A DNA stretch of 64,000 nucleotides from Paenibacillus validus NBRC 15382. Lineage in GTDB: Bacteria > Bacillota > Bacilli > Paenibacillales > NBRC-103111. The notes under the pieces are model-generated. The model was not told where the DNA came from and made no database searches. It saw nothing but the letters and a program-made list of their open reading frames with translations. The stretch covers positions 33,474 through 97,473 of the forward strand of contig NZ_BIMH01000017.1 in the NCBI RefSeq assembly GCF_004000985.1, in the 5' to 3' direction. Below are positions 59,764 to 64,000 of the stretch, piece by piece. A program made the translations under genes and the position numbers. Within the stretch, counting starts at the first letter, position 1. Every line of letters starts with the position of its first letter.

Positions 59764-59801
59764 ATAAAAAGAGAACGCCGCTGAAAGGGCGTTCTCTTGT
59801 A
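59764..59801 (-). terminator. Terminator of the SMC-like operon
   Basis: AAGAGAACGCC and GGCGTTCTCTT pair around GCTGAAAG. On the minus strand TTTTTATA follows. It stands 33 bp after the ATPase stop. Confidence 0.8.
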
Positions 59802-59833
59802 CAATCGGGCTCTATTTACATCAAACTTGATTC

Positions 59834-62605
59834 TCACTTCATTTTTATAATTTGGGGACCTTCCTCTGTATAACCCACAATTCTGTATTGTACCATTTTT
59901 CTGTTTCTCATTTTTATTGAAAGTAACTGGGCAAAATCTTCATCGTGAGTCGAAACGACTATATGCTTATTGCTGTATTTTGAATCCATAATTGCACGCA
60001 AAACATCAATGAACGCCAAAATATTAACGTCATCCATACTCTGAATAGGATCGTCCATAAAAAGCTGTTGAAGTTGACTATATCGTTGGGTCAAACCAAG
60101 GCCAAGAAAGATACTTAAAGCCAATATATTCAATTGTGCTGCACTAAATATCTGGTCAAGATAGAGATCAATTTTATCTTCTAACTGGGTTTGCCCTATA
60201 AAATTGGTTCCACGTTCTGTATTTGTAATATGTAAACTTTTATGAAATGGATGTGGGTTTATCGTTTCGTAGACCCAGCTTATGATAGGATGATTCTCCA
60301 ACCTTTCTTTTACTATCTGTCTTTGTTTCCCAAGCAATCTTCCGTGCCATTTACTTGCCTCGCTTCGTATCAGTTCTCCCAATTTTTCATATCGAACTAC
60401 TGCAACTTCATACTCATCAGGAAGCTTCTTGTTTAAAACTTCTTTTATTAATGCTATAAGACTCTCAATGGCAGCTAACTTTTTTTTTGTGGATTCTAAA
60501 TTGGTTTTCACACTTTCATGCTCATTACCGTTAAGGTACTCTTTTCTTAGCAAAGCAAGTTCGCTTTCGACCTCACTAATACTTGGACTACTTGAAAAAC
60601 CCGTTTCACTTAAGTTCGAGAGAAACCATTCTTGTGATTGAGTAATAATTTGATCAAGAAGAGAAGTTTCAAGTTCTTCAAGTTTAATCTCATTCCCGAA
60701 TAAACTAATTATTGACTCACGAATCCTATTGAGTTGTAATTGAGTTTCGTTTCTCGTCGAAATTGAAGAATCTTTAATAGCAGATTGAGCTATCAACTCT
60801 TTTTGAAGATGCTTCTCCACAACATCATATTTTTCTTTGAACTTTTGATTTATATTATCCAATCTCACACGCAACGGCTGTTCAATTCTTAGAGAATACT
60901 GATTTTCAAGCGACCTAATTTTATCATGAATTTCCTTTTCTCTTTCTACTAACAGCGCTACCTGTTCGTTGCCCGCGGCGAAAGTTGAATCAATTATTAG
61001 AATAATCTTCTCTGCTATCGATGAACTACTTTCCCAACCTTGCAATGAAGAATATTTAGGATTTGAAAAGTCCTCGTTTAAACAAACTGGGCACTTATCA
61101 GTGCTTTGAAAGTTATCATTTATCAACTTTTTGACATGAATTAAAGCTTCTTGATATTGTACGTTTAATAATGAAACGGATTTTTTTTGAGAAAGTATAT
61201 CTTCTAAATTTTCATTCAATTGTTTTTTTGTATCCTGTATATTGATTAACTGCCTCTGAATTTCACGAAACCACTCTTTATCTATGTCCTCAATACCGAG
61301 ATTCTCTATATTTACTTCAAGTTCCGATTTAAACTCAATAACAAACTTTTCCCATTTGACTTGCTCTTGGATTAATTCAGCCCAAAATCGCTCATCAACA
61401 TCTGTGCTTGAAATATACTTTGATAATGGTAGGAATGTATATCTATATTCTTCCAGAGTAACTTTTTTTCGCTGGATAGAATCAATACTTGATTCACAAG
61501 AAACAATTTTTTGATTTAAACTACGTATTTGTTCACTCAGCGAATCACTATTGTTTAGTTTTAAGCGTGCAGCCGCCTCTGATCTTTGAAGTTGTACTTT
61601 AGCTTGTTCCAACAATGAAAATGTTTCAAACCTTTTATTAAGCCGCAGTAATTCCTCATATTTTGAATTCAAGTCATCACGAAACGCAACAATTTTTTGA
61701 TGCTCCGCACTCAATGTTTTCAAATATTCAACACAATTGCTAAAACCAATACCTGATTCAGCCACTAACAATGAAGCATTTATCGGGAGATTCCCGAGAT
61801 CACTACTTGTTAAAACCAATTTAATTTTTGTATAGTCATCATTAATCGCTTTTATATAATGAATAATATCATCAAAACCCAATTTTTTGATGAAATCTGT
61901 GATCCCTTGTTGATAAGTCCTTAAATTTACAGATTTGGTGGTCAAGTCATTGTACTTTAAAGTTAACGAATTATTTTTTGCTTGAAATTTACTAAGTGCC
62001 TGATACAAATTATTTAGCTCTTCTTCTTGTAACAGATGCATAAAAATTTCCCTTCGCTGCGAAGGAGAATTATTTCTTAGAAAATCGCTTATACTTTCTT
62101 GGCCTAGCATATGAGTATGAAAAAATGCTTCTTTGTCTTTTGTTTTTGAAATGAATTTATGCAACACTTCTTCCGTTGTAGTTTCGACTAACTCATTTAT
62201 TCCCATAAATACTTTTGATGAATAACTTGCATCCTTATCAGTGGTACGAAGAACTTTATTATTACTTCTTCGAACTATTCTCAATCCATTGTCAAATAGT
62301 AATTCTACATATATCTCCCTAAGTTCATTATTCCCATATTTAGGGTGATAAAACTTTAAATAATGGCTTCTCTTTAATTCATTGGCTTGGTAAGTTTTAT
62401 CTACATAGAACTTTTCCAGACGATAAACATTATCAGTCAAGCACCACTCCACTGCTTCAAAAAATGATGTTTTACCGAATCCATTGTACCCATGAAAAAT
62501 TACTAAGGGAGAATCTAACTCATCGTAAACAAAGCAATTGTCTGGTGAGCCTTCGTATTCGCCGTAGCCGCGGAAGTTTTTTATTCTTACTTGGGAAAGA
62601 TACAA
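59834..62605 (-). CDS. Rad50/SbcC-like SMC ATPase with zinc hook
   Basis: This 923-residue ATPase has Walker A GYNGFGKTSFFEA (39-51), two long coiled-coil arms, a central zinc hook CPVC (Cys505 and Cys508, in DKCPVCLNEDF), an ABC signature FSAAQLNILALSIFLGLGL (near 815) and Walker B FMDDPIQSMDD (near 848), then the switch His (VVSTHDEDF). This layout matches Rad50/SbcC and the LmuB-type or ABC-three-component defence ATPases. No SbcD nuclease gene is beside it. It is 2 bp after the 178-residue gene. AT-rich composition differs from the flanking element. Confidence 0.85.
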   Translation of the reverse strand: MYLSQVRIKNFRGYGEYEGSPDNCFVYDELDSPLVIFHGYNGFGKTSFFEAVEWCLTDNVYRLEKFYVDKTYQANELKRSHYLKFYHPKYGNNELREIYVELLFDNGLRIVRRSNNKVLRTTDKDASYSSKVFMGINELVETTTEEVLHKFISKTKDKEAFFHTHMLGQESISDFLRNNSPSQRREIFMHLLQEEELNNLYQALSKFQAKNNSLTLKYNDLTTKSVNLRTYQQGITDFIKKLGFDDIIHYIKAINDDYTKIKLVLTSSDLGNLPINASLLVAESGIGFSNCVEYLKTLSAEHQKIVAFRDDLNSKYEELLRLNKRFETFSLLEQAKVQLQRSEAAARLKLNNSDSLSEQIRSLNQKIVSCESSIDSIQRKKVTLEEYRYTFLPLSKYISSTDVDERFWAELIQEQVKWEKFVIEFKSELEVNIENLGIEDIDKEWFREIQRQLINIQDTKKQLNENLEDILSQKKSVSLLNVQYQEALIHVKKLINDNFQSTDKCPVCLNEDFSNPKYSSLQGWESSSSIAEKIILIIDSTFAAGNEQVALLVEREKEIHDKIRSLENQYSLRIEQPLRVRLDNINQKFKEKYDVVEKHLQKELIAQSAIKDSSISTRNETQLQLNRIRESIISLFGNEIKLEELETSLLDQIITQSQEWFLSNLSETGFSSSPSISEVESELALLRKEYLNGNEHESVKTNLESTKKKLAAIESLIALIKEVLNKKLPDEYEVAVVRYEKLGELIRSEASKWHGRLLGKQRQIVKERLENHPIISWVYETINPHPFHKSLHITNTERGTNFIGQTQLEDKIDLYLDQIFSAAQLNILALSIFLGLGLTQRYSQLQQLFMDDPIQSMDDVNILAFIDVLRAIMDSKYSNKHIVVSTHDEDFAQLLSIKMRNRKMVQYRIVGYTEEGPQIIKMK

Positions 62606-62607
62606 AT

Positions 62608-63144
62608 TCAGTCCCCCTTACTTACTACGTTTTCAATGTTTTGAATTAACAATTTTATTGCTTCAAAATCTAATTCTTCTTCGTTCTCTTGATTGTCTAT
62701 AATTGAGAATCCATCCAATACTCGTTCAGGAAATAACAGCCGAATAAACTTTCTCTTAAGCTCCTCAAAATGCTCATATTGAATTACGATTTTTCTTGCT
62801 ACAAATCTGTCACGTTCGTATTTGGCTATATCTGCAGGTCTAAAGAGTTCCTTTTCACTTTTATATTGATGAAGGGCGACTACATACATATCCCACAAAA
62901 ATTTTGACATGGGGATTTTTTCATTCTCGACATATTCCTTGTTTTTGGGGTTATTCATTTGTGTCATTATCTTGTTTCTTAAACTGGGTAATTTTGTAAC
63001 GATATCATCAATTTGTTCAAGGTATGTTATTGAACAAATAACAAGTACTTTATCTTTATCCAAGTTGCAGATTCTACAGGAAGGAAGTTCTTCATAAGTA
63101 AGAAAATCTGAAATCTCTAATTCGGCCATAATCCTATCCATCAA
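62608..63144 (-). CDS. Small middle component of the SMC-like system
   Basis: This 178-residue protein was not recognised by fold. It has a Cys pair (PSCRICNLDKD) near residue 21, a central helical region, and an acidic C-terminus (NQENEEELDFEAIKLL). In Lamassu or ABC-three-component systems a protein of about 170 residues lies between effector and ATPase. That position and size fit, but the family is not proven. It overlaps the upstream stop by 4 bp. Confidence 0.55.
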   Translation of the reverse strand: MMDRIMAELEISDFLTYEELPSCRICNLDKDKVLVICSITYLEQIDDIVTKLPSLRNKIMTQMNNPKNKEYVENEKIPMSKFLWDMYVVALHQYKSEKELFRPADIAKYERDRFVARKIVIQYEHFEELKRKFIRLLFPERVLDGFSIIDNQENEEELDFEAIKLLIQNIENVVSKGD

Positions 63145-64000
63145 ATCAGTCCTTCCTTAAAGCTTTTATTAAAAGGACAATTGGCGTCGTGTGTTAATAA
63201 TCTAATACATCGCATACATTTATATTGAAAGGATCGGTAAAACTCCTGATGCACTATAGTTCCATATGGTTTCGAGATGTCCATTACAATATCTTCAATA
63301 TTTAGTTTATCAGGCACACATATTTTACACTCAGCGTCAAAAATAATAGTTTCATCGCCGACAGCGTGTATGAGATGTTGTTCCTTTAAAGTATGGTCAA
63401 TAAAAGCAGCAATTAAAAATTGTTCATCCTGCTTATCACTTGCATGTGGAGTAGTCTTTAAAGAAAATGCTCTATATTCCGAAAATGAAACATTGTTAAT
63501 CCCTTCAAGTCCAAAGAGTTCGACATTACCAAGTTCCTTTTCCGATAATGAATACACTTCTCCCATCGCTTTGAATAATTCCAATATGTTTAAGGTATAC
63601 GAGGAAGTGGCTCCTGCCATCAGATACCTACTGTTCATCTGCTGCACTCCCAGTTCTTTCATCCCCTGTACCCACTGTTCGGTACACGAACCCACGACTT
63701 TTAGAATACGTTCTAAACTGTCTGAAACTCCTTTTTTCTTCAATAGTTGCTCATATTTGATTAATTCTATTTCGATCTCTTTAATTGCGTTAGCTAAAAC
63801 ATCCTTATCAAATAATTCCTTTATTGAATCAGATTGATTTTCTACGATTTTACTGATTGCATTTGTTCTTAAAACAAATACACTTTCATCTACGGTGGTA
63901 TCTAAAAAAGCGTTCATCATGAGATACCTAACATTTTCATATTCGAACGCAGTTAGACCCGGAAAATATATAGACAGGAGATATTCTGTCTTTTCTTTAA
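63141..64000 (-). CDS. First component of the SMC-like system (partial, open at edge)
   Basis: The frame is open to the end of the window (the frame upstream of the ATG at 63920 still encodes KEKTEYLLSIYFPGL), so at least 285 residues are visible. It ends in CKICVPDK, then CMRCIRLL and NCPFNKSFKEG, which look like two halves of a zinc site. No nuclease motif is visible in this part. It could be the effector or sensor of a three-gene defence operon with the next two genes. The true start may lie outside. Confidence 0.6.
   Translation of the reverse strand, partial: KEKTEYLLSIYFPGLTAFEYENVRYLMMNAFLDTTVDESVFVLRTNAISKIVENQSDSIKELFDKDVLANAIKEIEIELIKYEQLLKKKGVSDSLERILKVVGSCTEQWVQGMKELGVQQMNSRYLMAGATSSYTLNILELFKAMGEVYSLSEKELGNVELFGLEGINNVSFSEYRAFSLKTTPHASDKQDEQFLIAAFIDHTLKEQHLIHAVGDETIIFDAECKICVPDKLNIEDIVMDISKPYGTIVHQEFYRSFQYKCMRCIRLLTHDANCPFNKSFKEGLI

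Noticed and set aside
59834..62605. Housekeeping SbcC
   Set aside because: No SbcD nuclease gene is adjacent, two unfamiliar small genes are coupled upstream, and composition differs from surroundings; a cargo system is more likely.
1..64000. CRISPR arrays, rRNA, tRNA and integrase genes
   Set aside because: None was seen: no regularly spaced repeats, no RNA gene signatures, and no tyrosine or serine recombinase motif in any plausible frame.

Overview
The window looks like low-to-mid-GC Firmicutes DNA, probably a Paenibacillaceae-type or related aerobic spore former. The clues are strong AAGGAGG-type ribosome-binding sites, sigma-A promoters, CsoR/CopZ/CopA copper control, a BlaI/BlaR-type switch, a Spo0E-like phosphatase and a stalk-domain (copper amine oxidase N-terminal) exported protein. 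The species cannot be fixed from sequence alone. No rRNA, tRNA, CRISPR array or integrase was seen.

Region 1 (1-17.6 kb, AT-richer) is a copper and envelope-stress island. It holds a truncated ccdA, a BlaI/BlaR-like pair, a Met/His-rich multicopper oxidase lipoprotein, an operon of C39-like peptidase, response regulator, histidine kinase and BNR propeller, a membrane spermidine-synthase-like protein, a Cys-rich four-helix copper storage protein, a D,D-carboxypeptidase, a NIR/SIR-domain protein, and csoR-copZ-copA with DUF302 and cell-wall-binding lipoprotein genes. Four near-identical 19-bp palindromes of BlaI type sit at promoters of ccdA, blaI-blaR, the C39/two-component operon and the carboxypeptidase. 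They define a local regulon. Two CsoR-type sites lie before csoR and copA.

Region 2 (17.6-18.4 kb) is a gene-poor junction with remnants. Region 3 (18.4-59.7 kb, GC-richer) is the body of a conjugative element, almost all on the minus strand. From upstream to downstream it carries parA/parB and two small element genes, and then a Tad-like pilus locus (CpaB/SAF, two TadZ-like ATPases, TadA, a fused TadB-TadC-like protein, four pilin-like proteins, a stalk-domain protein and a 1272-residue exported protein). Next come a tandemly duplicated two-gene module, one copy split by a 1901-bp group II intron, and a 2425-residue methylase/helicase with a TnpV-like gene overprinted in its linker. The transfer functions follow: a Toprim protein, a toxin-antitoxin pair, a candidate oriT, MobC, relaxase, PcfB, an ArdC-like protein, VirD4, pilin, VirB6, PrgI and VirB4. 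A second toxin-antitoxin pair ends the element side. A divergent XRE regulator and a Spo0E-like gene sit inside the transfer operon.

Region 4 (59.8-64 kb) is a distinctly AT-rich three-gene operon, open at the window edge. It has a Rad50/SbcC-like ATPase with a central zinc hook and two unfamiliar partners, and resembles the architecture of Lamassu/ABC-three-component defence systems. The most interesting points are the four-site BlaI regulon, the overprinted tnpV, the Tad-like locus on a conjugative element, the exactly resolvable group II intron insertion, and the edge SMC-like system.
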